64,000 bases of DNA from Paludibacteraceae bacterium (GCA_017461505.1 JAFTXV010000007.1:1-64000); one strand, 5' to 3'. Positions 54,321 to 62,036 are shown, counted from the stretch's first letter. Made by a program: numbers and translations. Notes: generated by a model from the sequence alone, not told the origin.

Positions 54321-54797
54321 TTATATAAATGATGAGATTGGTTGGTGAGCCAAAGCACTTTTTTCAATTATATCAGCTATATATATTCCATATTTATCCT
54401 CTAATTTCTTCCAACATGCTAAATCAGTGCATTTGCCATTTTGTAGCCAATATATGGTATATCCTTGGTTTTTCTCCAAATTTTCAACTGTATTGAACGT
54501 ATCTCCTTGGTTTCGGCATGCTATTAAAATAATCTCACAACCTAGACTAATAAATTCCTTCACTGATTGCTGCATTCGACTACTAGGATCGCCTTGACTC
54601 TCAATACCAACAAGCGTATTTCCAATATTGATTGTTGCTTTCACATCTCCCTTCAACACAGGAAATGTAGTATTTCCAACAGGTTCATATACTTTCGTTG
54701 TAGTTGGATATTTAGCGTGCAGTATATTGAAAACATTCCTAATACTTGTCGTTTTTCCAATATCATGTGCTCCTCTATTTGCAATTATTTCTCTCAT
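54321..54797 (-). CDS. Small P-loop NTPase
   Basis: 158 aa. Walker A GAHDIGKTTS lies at residues 9-18. A later hydrophobic strand CEIILIACRNQGD could supply a Walker B-like or base-recognition function. GIESQGDPSSRMQQSVKEFI contains conserved-looking polar residues between. It resembles nucleoside-kinase or zeta-toxin-like folds only in outline. No family assignment is safe. It follows the DUF6530 gene by 30 bp on the same strand, so the two probably form an operon. Confidence 0.7.
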   Translation of the reverse strand: MREIIANRGAHDIGKTTSIRNVFNILHAKYPTTTKVYEPVGNTTFPVLKGDVKATINIGNTLVGIESQGDPSSRMQQSVKEFISLGCEIILIACRNQGDTFNTVENLEKNQGYTIYWLQNGKCTDLACWKKLEDKYGIYIADIIEKSALAHQPISSFI

Positions 54798-54827
54798 AAT
54801 GCTTGATTTTTTTATGTTAATTTTCGA

Positions 54828-55238
54828 TTATTTCATTTTGTTGAGGAGTTCGCGTAGTTCCTTTAAACGTGGTTCTAAAAAACTACTATTCTTTTGATAG
54901 TACTTTTTGATTGCCTCAATTCCATCTATTTGGTCTTCAGAAAATTGAGTCTTAGCTTTTACTAAAAAACTATCAGGATTAGGAGCTTCATCAAACAATA
55001 CATGTAGCAATAATATTGTCAAATCCAAATTACGATGTAGAGGTAGTTCCTCCGATTGACGACTCCAACGATTTCCTGTATGACGCCATACTTTCATGGC
55101 AATTTCATCCTTGTCATATTGTGCATGACCGATACTCAATGCCTTCGCATCTGTATTCTTGCGGTATTGTCCATCTATCTGATCATAATCATTAACCGAT
55201 ACCAATGGTTTATGTCCTAAATATTTTGGTGATTTCAT
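54828..55238 (-). CDS. DUF6530-like protein
   Basis: 136 aa. SPKYLGHKPLVSVNDYDQID, NTDAKALSIGHAQYDKDEIA and MKVWRHTGNRWSRQSEELPL, with LHRNLDLTILLLH, match my recollection of the DUF6530 family. Function is unknown. The C-terminus is a predicted amphipathic helix (KELRELLNKMK). It is paired with the P-loop NTPase on an island with other accessory genes. No clear promoter is seen upstream. Confidence 0.65.
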   Translation of the reverse strand: MKSPKYLGHKPLVSVNDYDQIDGQYRKNTDAKALSIGHAQYDKDEIAMKVWRHTGNRWSRQSEELPLHRNLDLTILLLHVLFDEAPNPDSFLVKAKTQFSEDQIDGIEAIKKYYQKNSSFLEPRLKELRELLNKMK

Positions 55239-55618
55239 TATCTTTTTGTCTTTTCTGTGGGTAACTGTGTTATTTTTATGATTTATATTGTTTTTATTTT
55301 GGGCTGTTTCACGCGCTGTGCGCTTGTTTCAATGTTTCAAAGTTTCAATGTTTCAGGCGGCAGAGCCGCGGGGTTAATCTAGTTATTATCTTTTTGCTCA
55401 CAGATGTCCTATAGATGTCCCACAGATGTCCTATTGTGGTCGCCTAACTAGCGGTACGCCTTTGCTTGTGAGCAGGGGGCAATTCAATGACCGAGCCCTC
55501 GTCGGAGTGTGCTCGCGAGAAGAAACTCATTTGCATGAGTTTGGCTCGCCGCCACTCCTCCTCTTAAATCGAACTTCGCGAGTTCGATTTAGGTTATTGT
55601 GAATATTGAAAAGACTAA
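55239..55618. repeat. Hairpin- and word-rich spacer, no gene
   Basis: No credible ORF. It holds GTTTCAATGTTTCAAAG words (55327-55353), CGGC-AGA-GCCG (about 55357-55367), three AGATGTCC words (55402-55431), a degenerate copy of the 54250-54307 leader (55462-55500, minus: GGTCATTGAATTG, CTGCTCACAA), AAACTCAT-TTGC-ATGAGTTT (55523-55542) and AAATCGAACT-TCGCG-AGTTCGATTT (55566-55590). Confidence 0.75.
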
Positions 55619-55649
55619 TAACAAAATCAGACACAGTTTCCTGCGTCTG
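55619..55649 (-). terminator. Terminator of the ATPase gene
   Basis: CAGACACAG-TTTC-CTGCGTCTG (one G-T pair) with an A-run on the plus strand, i.e. T-run on minus. Confidence 0.65.
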
Positions 55650-55682
55650 ACTATTACTTACATTTTATTTCGATTGGCTTAC

Positions 55683-56963
55683 TTATCGCAGTAGCCAATC
55701 AGTAGCTAACACACAATGAATCGTTTTACCACCTTCTACAATGTCGCGTGGTTCTCCATACATCATTACCAAAGTAAGATTGTCGCAATGCAAAACATTA
55801 CTTGCCTTAACAAGATTGCCGACTTCGCGATTATATAACTTGGTTCGTGGCTGTGTGAAGTCATATGTTACTTGAATCATTTCTTGCACCTGCGTGCCTT
55901 TCACTCGCACAAAATCCACTTCATACTCGCGCACCTTGCGGAAATAGTAAATCTGCTCATCAATAGCAGCACGGCGTTTTAATTCAACGGCTACCATATT
56001 CTCCAAACGCAAGCCAAGACTTTCCGTCATTAACGCATCATCACGCTTTGCAATCATAGCAGGGTCAATGGCATAATACTTATGCACACTCCTGCGCTCA
56101 GAACTCTTGAGAGAGAAACGAGGCAACGCCAACACCAGATAGGCATTTTGCAAATATTGCAAATACTTCTTGGCTGTATTGGGCGACTTGAGGTTGTGCT
56201 TCTTTTGTACTGTGGCAAAGGAATGTTCCTGAGAAAACTCATCTAACACCTGATTAGCAACATCCATCAAGGTCTGCGCATAACGGAGCTTATAGCGTTT
56301 TGCGATATCCTTTTCCACAATAGTCCGTACCAATGAGCGTACATAATCACCTTGTTCCGCTTCGCTGAGCAATAACAACTCAGGGAATCCTCCTGCAAAG
56401 AGATAATCATTTAATGCTTTATCTCGCAGTGCTATTGCTTTGGTGGTATAGGACGATGTGTTCACATCCTTACACGAACAATACTCTTGAAAAGAGAATG
56501 GCATCAATTCTATCTGGTGATAGCGCCCCGTCAAATGGGTGGCTAATTCGCCACTCAACAGGTTGGCGTTGCTACCAGTTATGAGCATGTGCATACCTTG
56601 TCGTAACATGCGATTGACGAATAACTCCCAGCCTTCTATGTTTTGCACCTCATCTAAGAATAGATGGTTGAAATCGCCATTTAATTGGTAAAGGGCTCGA
56701 AGCAATGTATCAAAAGCATCTACCGTCAGTTTGCCTAAACGGTCATCATCGAAGTTGATATATCCAAATGGTAGTCCGCTTTCCAGCATAACTTTGCTGC
56801 AAAGAGTAGATTTACCACTACGGCGAACACCTATCACCACTTGTGCGAGAGGACTATTGAGATTAATCTCTTTTTCCTCCTCGCGTGTGACAATGTTTTT
56901 CCAATGTCTGTTCGTTAATTCTTCGCGTTGGTCACTAAGAATATTTACATAACGTTGTAACAT
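55683..56963 (-). CDS. AAA ATPase with DUF4143 domain
   Basis: 426 aa. Walker A GVRRSGKSTLC near residue 46 and Walker B HLFLDEVQNIEGWE near 103. Sensor motif LITGSNANLLSGELATHLTG. The C-terminal half (about 200-410) is DUF4143, a winged-helix plus restriction-endonuclease-like fold (EVDFVRVKGTQVQEMIQV). Such single genes are numerous in Bacteroidales genomes and often look mobile. Function unknown. It has its own promoter and terminator. Confidence 0.93.
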   Translation of the reverse strand: MLQRYVNILSDQREELTNRHWKNIVTREEEKEINLNSPLAQVVIGVRRSGKSTLCSKVMLESGLPFGYINFDDDRLGKLTVDAFDTLLRALYQLNGDFNHLFLDEVQNIEGWELFVNRMLRQGMHMLITGSNANLLSGELATHLTGRYHQIELMPFSFQEYCSCKDVNTSSYTTKAIALRDKALNDYLFAGGFPELLLLSEAEQGDYVRSLVRTIVEKDIAKRYKLRYAQTLMDVANQVLDEFSQEHSFATVQKKHNLKSPNTAKKYLQYLQNAYLVLALPRFSLKSSERRSVHKYYAIDPAMIAKRDDALMTESLGLRLENMVAVELKRRAAIDEQIYYFRKVREYEVDFVRVKGTQVQEMIQVTYDFTQPRTKLYNREVGNLVKASNVLHCDNLTLVMMYGEPRDIVEGGKTIHCVLATDWLLR

Positions 56964-57011
56964 AAGTCAAAAATATGCAAAAAACACATCAATACGTTTC
57001 AAATTCGGGTG

Positions 57012-57042
57012 CAAAGATACAACAAAAATGTTGTTATTGCAA
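57012..57042 (-). promoter_or_regulatory. Promoter of the ATPase gene
   Basis: Minus strand TATCTTTG (57019-57012), 20 bp, TTG (57042-57040). Confidence 0.8.
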
Positions 57043-57136
57043 GAAAATGTGTATTTTTCTTACCGAAAAGTGAATAAAAATGCATATTTTACATTATTTG
57101 AAGTGAACAAAAATGTAAATTTAGTCATTTTCAATA

Positions 57137-57371
57137 TGTCAAAGATCGCCTTTTGTCGCTTTGCGACGTTGGTGGTTCAGCTGGATATTCCAGAGGAACC
57201 AGAGTGCCCGGAGTCCGAAGGACGGAGGGCGAAGGATCACTTTTGTCGCGGAGCGACGGGGTGTTGGTTAGCCTAGCATCCAAAGCCCGAGTCGGGAGAC
57301 CGGAGTCCGAAGGACGGAGGGTGGTTTTTATATCGGGCTCGGCGGGGTAGCGCCGAGAGCTGAACCGATAG
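57137..57371. repeat. Modular hairpin repeat, copy group A
   Basis: One partial and one full module. The full module (57241-57321) has three hairpins in order: GTCGC-GGA-GCGAC, CCCGA-G-TCGGG and GTCC-GAA-GGAC, joined by GGGGTGTTGGTTAGCCTAG and AGACCGGA words. The partial copy starts with GTCGC-TTT-GCGAC. A nested hairpin TATCGG...CTCGGCG...CGCCGAG...CCGATA (57333-57371) ends the group. 57372-57520 holds GTCAATTTA/GTCAATTATC words and no gene. Confidence 0.85.
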
Positions 57372-57550
57372 GGTTGTTGTTTTAAGACAATTTACGTCAA
57401 TTTATATCGTCAATTATCGTCAATTCGTTGGGTGCGTTGTTTATCTGTTGGAAGATTGTGGTGTACCACAATAGCAACTGATAAACAATCATTATGTTTG
57501 CTGCTCTATCCCTTATGCATCCCTTGGTCAAAGCCCCTTGATCCTTCGGT

Positions 57551-57594
57551 GAGGTTCCGATGAGATTCCGATGAGGTTCCGATGAGGTTCCAAT
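57551..57594. repeat. 11-bp tandem repeat
   Basis: Four units of GA(G/A)GTTCC(G/A)AT or GAGATTCCGAT in exact register, in a spacer without genes. Confidence 0.8.
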
Positions 57595-57654
57595 GGAAGT
57601 AAGGGGCAGGTAAGGGGCTGCGCCGTTGTTATATTGTATTTTGTTTGCTCATAG

Positions 57655-57697
57655 TTATAAAACAAACAAGTTCCTAATCTGTAAAGACTAAGAACTT
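57655..57697 (-). terminator. Terminator of the BRO/DinD-like gene
   Basis: On minus: AAGTTC-TTAGTCT pairs with AGATTAG-GAACTT around TTAC, followed by GTTTGTTTTA. Confidence 0.75.
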
Positions 57698-57722
57698 GTA
57701 GAGTATCATCATTGATCAACCG

Positions 57723-58574
57723 CTATGCTTCCTCTGCAGTCGTCAATGGCAATTCATCGGGCGGAGTCGTGAAATGCAAGGCACGTTTGTCGGAAATCAC
57801 CGTAGTTCCCAACTCATGCTCCAGTTGCTCACGAGCTACATGCGCCACATTGCCGCCACGCTGCGCAATCTGCGCGTTTTCGCTAAAACCTTGCGGGTTC
57901 TCTCGCTGACTCAGCTCCGTAGCAGCCGCCTCCGCAAGACCATTGAGCATCAGTTCAACATTGGTCATGTTATCGCGCAAACTCTCCTTGCGCAGTCCCT
58001 TGTGCTGCTTATACTCGCGGGTGGTCATGCCACTCCATGCTTTGGAGATGATGTCTGTCAATATCGCATAATCGCGCTCCTCTTGCATACCGCCACGCTT
58101 CCACTCATCGGTCAAGCCCTTGCGTACCTCAATGGTCTTGATACGCTGGTTGATCCATGCCTCCGAGTAGCCCAAGCGACGATAATCACGGATAGCCTGC
58201 TCAATGCTCAGCTCAGGGTCTTGCAACTGCTCCAATCGCTGACGTCCTACCTCAGCCAGCCACAACTTGAATGGCTCTGCCTTCTTGCTTGGCACCGACT
58301 GAATGAGGCGCAACAACTGCTCCGTTGTAGCTACGTCGGTAAGACGCATCTTGCCATCGGGGGAGGGTAATTTCAACTGTACGATTTTTTCGTACACTTC
58401 ACTTCCCTCTGCTGCTAACTTGCGTTTAAGGTCACTCCAATAACGCCTTGGGATATTACTATCTGTCAACACTTGGATGACATCTACTACGGAGAAGAAG
58501 TATTGCTCCTTCTGCTCGTCCCACACATAGCGGATGTTTTGTCCTTCGAATAATTTGATTTCACTTTGCTCCAT
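57723..58574 (-). CDS. BRO-N/DinD-like DNA-damage-inducible protein
   Basis: 283 aa. An N-terminal BRO domain (about 5-115, IRYVWDEQKEQYFFSVVDVI) is followed by the DinD-type C-terminal region: YAILTDIISKAWSGMTTREY, KQHKGLRKESLRDNMTN and GGNVAHVAREQLE. E. coli DinD inhibits RecA late in SOS; phage BRO proteins are antirepressor-like. Either role could apply. It has its own promoter and terminator and is bracketed by hairpin repeats. Confidence 0.88.
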   Translation of the reverse strand: MEQSEIKLFEGQNIRYVWDEQKEQYFFSVVDVIQVLTDSNIPRRYWSDLKRKLAAEGSEVYEKIVQLKLPSPDGKMRLTDVATTEQLLRLIQSVPSKKAEPFKLWLAEVGRQRLEQLQDPELSIEQAIRDYRRLGYSEAWINQRIKTIEVRKGLTDEWKRGGMQEERDYAILTDIISKAWSGMTTREYKQHKGLRKESLRDNMTNVELMLNGLAEAAATELSQRENPQGFSENAQIAQRGGNVAHVAREQLEHELGTTVISDKRALHFTTPPDELPLTTAEEA

Positions 58575-58595
58575 AGCTATCTTCTATTTATGGTG

Positions 58596-58626
58596 CAAAG
58601 GTACAAAAAAAATTGCATATACGCAA
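58596..58626 (-). promoter_or_regulatory. Promoter of the BRO/DinD-like gene
   Basis: Minus strand TACCTTTG (58603-58596), 20 bp, TTG (58626-58624). Confidence 0.8.
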
Positions 58627-58694
58627 GGATTTATGCAAAATATTTTCGAGAAAATAAACTTGCAAAGTGCGTTGCTATACTCTACAAAATACAG

Positions 58695-58925
58695 TGTTTC
58701 AAAGATCGCTTGTTGTCGCGGAGCGACGAGGTGTTGGTTAGCCTAGTGTCCAAGACCCGAGTCGGGAGACCGGAGTCCGAAGGACGGAGGGCGAAGGATC
58801 ACTTTTGTCGCAGAGCGACGGGGTGTTGGGTTAGCCGAGTAACCAAAGCCCGAGTCGGGAGACCGGAGTCCGAAGGACGGAGGGCGGATGTCGTACGCAG
58901 AGCGAACGTTCGAGGCTTTGCCGAG
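58695..58925. repeat. Modular hairpin repeat, copy group B
   Basis: Two full modules in tandem (about 58711-58800 and 58801-58884), about 85-90 bp each and nearly identical to 57241-57321. First hairpins are GTCGC-GGA-GCGAC and GTCGC-AGA-GCGAC. An extra CTCGGC-AAA-GCCTCG-type hairpin (minus) follows at about 58909-58925. Confidence 0.85.
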
Positions 58926-58959
58926 ATATGAATGATCGTCAATTCGTTTTCAGCTAGGG

Positions 58960-59523
58960 TTATGCTGTTTGGCGTTGGCGACGAGCTACGAAGATCGCTG
59001 CTACTGCTGCAAAGAACAAGAGCACGAGAGGTTCGCCGACAGGGCTTGATGGATCTCTTGGACCTGGATCATCCTCTTTATAATCACCCATACCTCCGCC
59101 GCTCCAGTTCCAGCTATTCTTTCTACCACTTATACCACGTGGAGCATTGCCTCCCTCGCTAGGTGGCGTGTCATCAAACGGCTCATATACAGCACCTTGG
59201 TAAGCCTTGTAGGTTACATTGGAGACCTGGTATCCGCCATCAAAGGCGCGAGAGGCTTGGTTAGGCACACGATAGGTATTATCCGACACGCGATAACCGC
59301 TCTCCGACACACGACTCCCGACACCATTGTACACACCACCATTCCACTGCTCTGGAGAAGCGGTCGATTGTGTGGTACCGCTGATGCGGTAGGAGATGGG
59401 TGCATTGTAAGATTGGGCGTGGGTAGTAACGCCAAAAACAAAGAAAATTAGTAAAATTGCGCCTTTCAATACGGCGCCCAAAGAATGTGGTTGTTCAACT
59501 AACATGTTTGGTTCTTTTATCAT
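58960..59523 (-). CDS. Secreted protein with PVGEP-TM-basic C-terminal tail
   Basis: 187 aa, or 181 from the second ATG at 59505. Signal peptide (VLKGAILLIFFVFGVTTHAQ). A middle region rich in Ser, Tyr, Gly with short repeats (SRVSESGYRVSDNTYRVP). Then KAYQGAVYEPFDDTPPSEGG and NAPRGISGRKN. The end, SPVGEPLVLLFFAAVAAIFV plus ARRQRQ, is a short motif, a membrane helix and a basic cluster, as in PEP-CTERM-like sorting tails. A paralogue lies at 60348. Function unknown. Confidence 0.7.
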   Translation of the reverse strand: MIKEPNMLVEQPHSLGAVLKGAILLIFFVFGVTTHAQSYNAPISYRISGTTQSTASPEQWNGGVYNGVGSRVSESGYRVSDNTYRVPNQASRAFDGGYQVSNVTYKAYQGAVYEPFDDTPPSEGGNAPRGISGRKNSWNWSGGGMGDYKEDDPGPRDPSSPVGEPLVLLFFAAVAAIFVARRQRQTA

Positions 59524-59588
59524 GGTATTTTTATCTATTTTTCAAAGTATTTTTCTCTAAGTGTTTATGTGTTTACATAATTCGGCGA

Positions 59589-59619
59589 CAAAGGTACATT
59601 TTTTTTTTGAATCACACAA
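59589..59619 (-). promoter_or_regulatory. Promoter of the PVGEP protein gene
   Basis: Minus strand TACCTTTG (59596-59589), 20 bp, TTG (59619-59617). Confidence 0.8.
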
Positions 59620-59646
59620 GAAATAGAATGAAATTTATTTCATTAT

Positions 59647-59668
59647 TGCTTGCAAACGTTTGCAAGCA
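59647..59668. promoter_or_regulatory. Perfect 22-bp palindrome, LacI-family-like operator
   Basis: Two halves TGCTTGCAAAC / GTTTGCAAGCA with a central CG. The core TGCAAACGTTTGCA-like form (here TTGCAAACGTTTGCAA) is the classic LacI/CcpA half-site arrangement. It lies 28 bp upstream of the promoter of the PVGEP gene. Confidence 0.65.
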
Positions 59669-59681
59669 GAGTACTTGTCAC

Positions 59682-59716
59682 AAAAAAAGTAGTGCCGGGC
59701 AGACCCGCACTACTTT
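59682..59716. terminator. Terminator of the YoeB module
   Basis: AAAGTAGTG with inner CGGG-CAGA-CCCG and CACTACTTT; the plus-strand A-run gives a T-run for minus transcripts. Confidence 0.8.
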
Positions 59717-59740
59717 GATATATTTTATAAAAGGGATAGC

Positions 59741-60010
59741 TTAATTGATATAATGCCCATATGCAGAAACAACCAGCACTAGCACCTCATTGTCATGTAT
59801 TTCGTATACCAAACGATGTTCTTTATTTAGCCTTCTCGACCATGTTTCATTCTCAAAATATTTCAATTGCTCTATTTGTCCAGTTCCTGACCTCGGATGC
59901 TCACGTAATTCATCCAACAATTTTGCAAGTTTTTTGATGAGCTGCGGGCTATGTTTCTGCAACGCAACAACATCTTGCTGCGCTTGTAAAGTAAACTCTA
60001 TCAGATACAT
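59741..60010 (-). CDS. YoeB-like mRNA endonuclease toxin
   Basis: 89 aa. LREHPRSGTGQIEQLKYFEN and WSRRLNKEHRLVYEI match Txe/YoeB toxins, which cleave mRNA on the ribosome. The C-terminal SAYGHY contains the expected His and Tyr. It overlaps the upstream antitoxin by ten bases, the usual arrangement. Confidence 0.9.
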   Translation of the reverse strand: MYLIEFTLQAQQDVVALQKHSPQLIKKLAKLLDELREHPRSGTGQIEQLKYFENETWSRRLNKEHRLVYEIHDNEVLVLVVSAYGHYIN

Positions 60011-60261
60011 AGCATACGATTAATAAACTGTTCACTTGTTTCATGCGCTTGCATAGCGACTGTCTTTCCTTGTGCTTTTTGATGGCTTGACTTGCGAATT
60101 TTAGCACAAAATTCATCCTTAGTCATTTGTATTTTTGCCGCTGATTTTTCATTTGCAGAAGCGCGTTCTAACGACCATCCCATATTACCCGAAAGTCTCT
60201 TTAAAAAGCGCGTGTCGGATGTGGGGAGAGTGATTCGCATGGTTGTCATTGTTGTTTCCAT
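60001..60261 (-). CDS. Antitoxin of the YoeB-like toxin
   Basis: 86 aa from 60261; MRITLPTSDTRFLKRLSGNM at 60240 is an alternative start. The N-terminus looks like a small DNA-binding domain and the Lys/Gln-rich C-terminus is probably the toxin-wrapping part. The assignment rests on position before YoeB and on size. Confidence 0.75.
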   Translation of the reverse strand: METTMTTMRITLPTSDTRFLKRLSGNMGWSLERASANEKSAAKIQMTKDEFCAKIRKSSHQKAQGKTVAMQAHETSEQFINRMLCI

Positions 60262-60287
60262 AGTCAGTCATTTTATTATTTTCGCTG

Positions 60288-60318
60288 CAAAGATACGAAA
60301 AAAAAATGACATGTGCAA
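60288..60318 (-). promoter_or_regulatory. Promoter of the YoeB module
   Basis: Minus strand TATCTTTG (60295-60288), 20 bp, TTG (60318-60316). Confidence 0.8.
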
Positions 60319-60347
60319 ATTTGTTCCGATTTGTTGGTTGATTTTTA

Positions 60348-60830
60348 TTGATTTTTAATCTTTTGGAGGGTGTTTGTCGTTCCTATTATTTTGCTGTTTT
60401 TTGTACCACACAATCGACCGCTTCGGCAGAGCAGTGGAATGGTGGTGTGGGTAATGGTCAGGCAACGAGTGGCGTTTATGGTGCGGCGAATGGCGGATAT
60501 CAACCTGCGGGCAAGGCGGGAGGATACAACGTGAATAACGGTTTCGGATGGACACGTAGCGACTTTCGCTCCGTAGTGGAGACAGACATGCAGCAGAATG
60601 CTTATAAAGCCTACCAAGGTGCTGTATATGAGCCGTTTAATGACACTCCGCCTAGTGAGAGTGGTAATGCGCCACGTGGTATCAGCGGGAGGAAGAATGC
60701 GTTTATCAATCCAAGCGACCCTGGCAATATAGGAGAGGGTTCCCCTGTCGGTGAGCCTCTCGTGCTTCTGCTGTTTGCTGCAGTGGCAGCGGTTTTCGTA
60801 GCAATACGCAAGAAAGGAGAGCCGTGTTGA
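60348..60830 (+). pseudogene. Decayed paralogue of the PVGEP protein
   Basis: An open frame from a TTG, about 160 codons, no ATG and no signal peptide. TTQSTASAEQWNGGV, KAYQGAVYEPFNDTPPSESG and NAPRGISGRKN, and the tail SPVGEPLVLLLFAAVAAVFV repeat the 58960 protein. The N-terminal region just upstream of TTQSTAS reads as a hydrophobic signal-like segment in another frame, suggesting a frameshift or loss of the 5' end. No promoter is visible. It could be a silent cassette. Confidence 0.6.
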
Positions 60831-60832
60831 GA

Positions 60833-60958
60833 GGTTAAAGGTTAGAGGCGAGAGGTTATAGGCAGGAATAGCAGCAGAGCTGCAATCCAATCCAATAGCC
60901 AATTGCCCAAAAACCGCCCACCTACTGGGTGGAGAAATAAAATGTCGCAAAAGCGACA
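60833..60958. repeat. Word and hairpin repeats
   Basis: GAGGTTAAAGGTTAGAGG words (60833-60860), GCAGC-AGA-GCTGC (60871-60883), CCAATCCAATAGCC words, CCCACC-TACT-GGGTGG (60917-60932) and TGTCGC-AAAA-GCGACA (60943-60958). No gene. Confidence 0.8.
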
Positions 60959-61025
60959 GAAGTGATCTTTGAAATAGTGGAATTACTAAAAATGGTTGAG
61001 AAACGCAAGTTTTTTGGCATAATAT

Positions 61026-61056
61026 TTGTGTATATCAAAATAAAATTGTACCTTTG
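61026..61056 (+). promoter_or_regulatory. Promoter of the ParE module
   Basis: TTG (61026-61028), 20 bp, TACCTTTG (61049-61056). It sets the antitoxin start at 61085. Confidence 0.8.
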
Positions 61057-61084
61057 CAGCGCAAAGGTTAAACGACACAAAATT

Positions 61085-61255
61085 ATGCAAACAACACAAA
61101 TGAATTTCGAGGGAGGCGTGCAAGTGCACAACGAACCACTGGTTGCTCCTAATTGGCAGGGAAAAAGATACACCTCGCATGATGAATTCTGGAACGAAGC
61201 GTATGCTGATTTAGGCAAACGCTATGGGTTGAATGATATTAGAGAAGTAGAGTGA
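61085..61255 (+). CDS. Small antitoxin of the ParE-like toxin
   Basis: 56 aa. The ATG at 61085 is the first after the promoter; the longer frame begins before the promoter. MQTTQMNFEGGVQVHNEPLV and SHDEFWNEAYADLGKRYGLN give a short acidic protein of antitoxin size. It overlaps the toxin start as TGATG. Identity is inferred from position. Confidence 0.75.
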   Translation: MQTTQMNFEGGVQVHNEPLVAPNWQGKRYTSHDEFWNEAYADLGKRYGLNDIREVE

Positions 61256-61548
61256 TGCGAGTTATAAAGTATAGCGAAGAGGCACATGATGACATCGTCC
61301 GCCTCAACGAATACATCGCGCAAGTGTGTAAGGCACCTTTAACAGCCAAACGCTATCTCATGGGGCTTGAGCAACGTATATTGTGGTTGCAACAGAATGC
61401 TGACCTATTCCCAGTTGTGCCTGAACTATCTTTTGAATTAGGCTATCCAATCAGGCGCTTGAACTATGAGAAGATGGCGGTGCTTTATTCAATAACAGAT
61501 GACGTTGTATATGTCCATCGCATCATCCCTCAGAGTATGATTTATTAA
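61255..61548 (+). CDS. ParE/RelE-family toxin
   Basis: 97 aa from the ATG at 61255. IKYSEEAHDDIVRLNEYIAQ, GLEQRILWLQQNADLFPVVP and YPIRRLNYEKMAVLYSITDD with VVYVHRIIPQ follow the RelE/ParE fold. ParE proteins usually act on gyrase; RelE on mRNA. The target cannot be decided here. Confidence 0.88.
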   Translation: MRVIKYSEEAHDDIVRLNEYIAQVCKAPLTAKRYLMGLEQRILWLQQNADLFPVVPELSFELGYPIRRLNYEKMAVLYSITDDVVYVHRIIPQSMIY

Positions 61549-61573
61549 CAAGATTTTACATATATTTCTATCT

Positions 61574-61612
61574 AAAACGGTAATTCCACTAATTGACGGA
61601 GTTGCCGTTTTT
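61574..61612 (+). terminator. Terminator of the ParE module
   Basis: AAAACGGTAATTCC pairs with GGAGTTGCCGTTTT (two G-T or mismatch positions), followed by TTGTTT. Confidence 0.75.
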
Positions 61613-61635
61613 GTTTGTAATAACCAGAGCGGCAT

Positions 61636-61690
61636 TTATCCCGAAGATACCCTGAAGATACCCCGAAGATAGCGTAAAGGTAGCGCAAGG
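61636..61690. repeat. CCCGAAGATA word repeat, second site
   Basis: Words TCCCGAAGATA, CCCTGAAGATA, CCCCGAAGATA then GCGTAAAGGTA and GCGCAAGGGTA. It matches 20533-20568. Confidence 0.75.
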
Positions 61691-61770
61691 GTAGCGGAAT
61701 GACATAGTAAAGCAAGAACTTTGCAAAAGTAGAAAAGGATAATTAGGGAAACGGGAATATAGGGAATTTC

Positions 61771-61806
61771 AAAATGCCCAAAATGCCCAAAATGCCCAAA
61801 ATGTCC
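61771..61806. repeat. 9-bp tandem repeat
   Basis: Three exact AAAATGCCC units and one AAAATGTCC. The surrounding 61691-62036 stretch carries ACGACAATT/GTCAATT words (61891-61937) and no credible gene. Confidence 0.85.
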
Positions 61807-62036
61807 TAATATAGTTTTAATGAGATGAGTGTTGATAATGAGGGAGTTATGATTTTAAGAGTGAGTTCTGCGGACATAAATAAGGATGTAAAATCAACGA
61901 CAATTGATGTCAATTATAACGACAATTAAAGTCAATTCGAGGGAGATTTCTTTTAAGGGTTGGAAGAATGCATGCTGCATTGGCAACCCATAAAAAGAAA
62001 AAAGAGTGTAAAATGCAGAGAAAAATATTCGGGTTT

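Noticed and set aside
60962-61084. N-terminal extension of the small antitoxin
   Set aside because: It would begin upstream of the promoter at 61026-61056.
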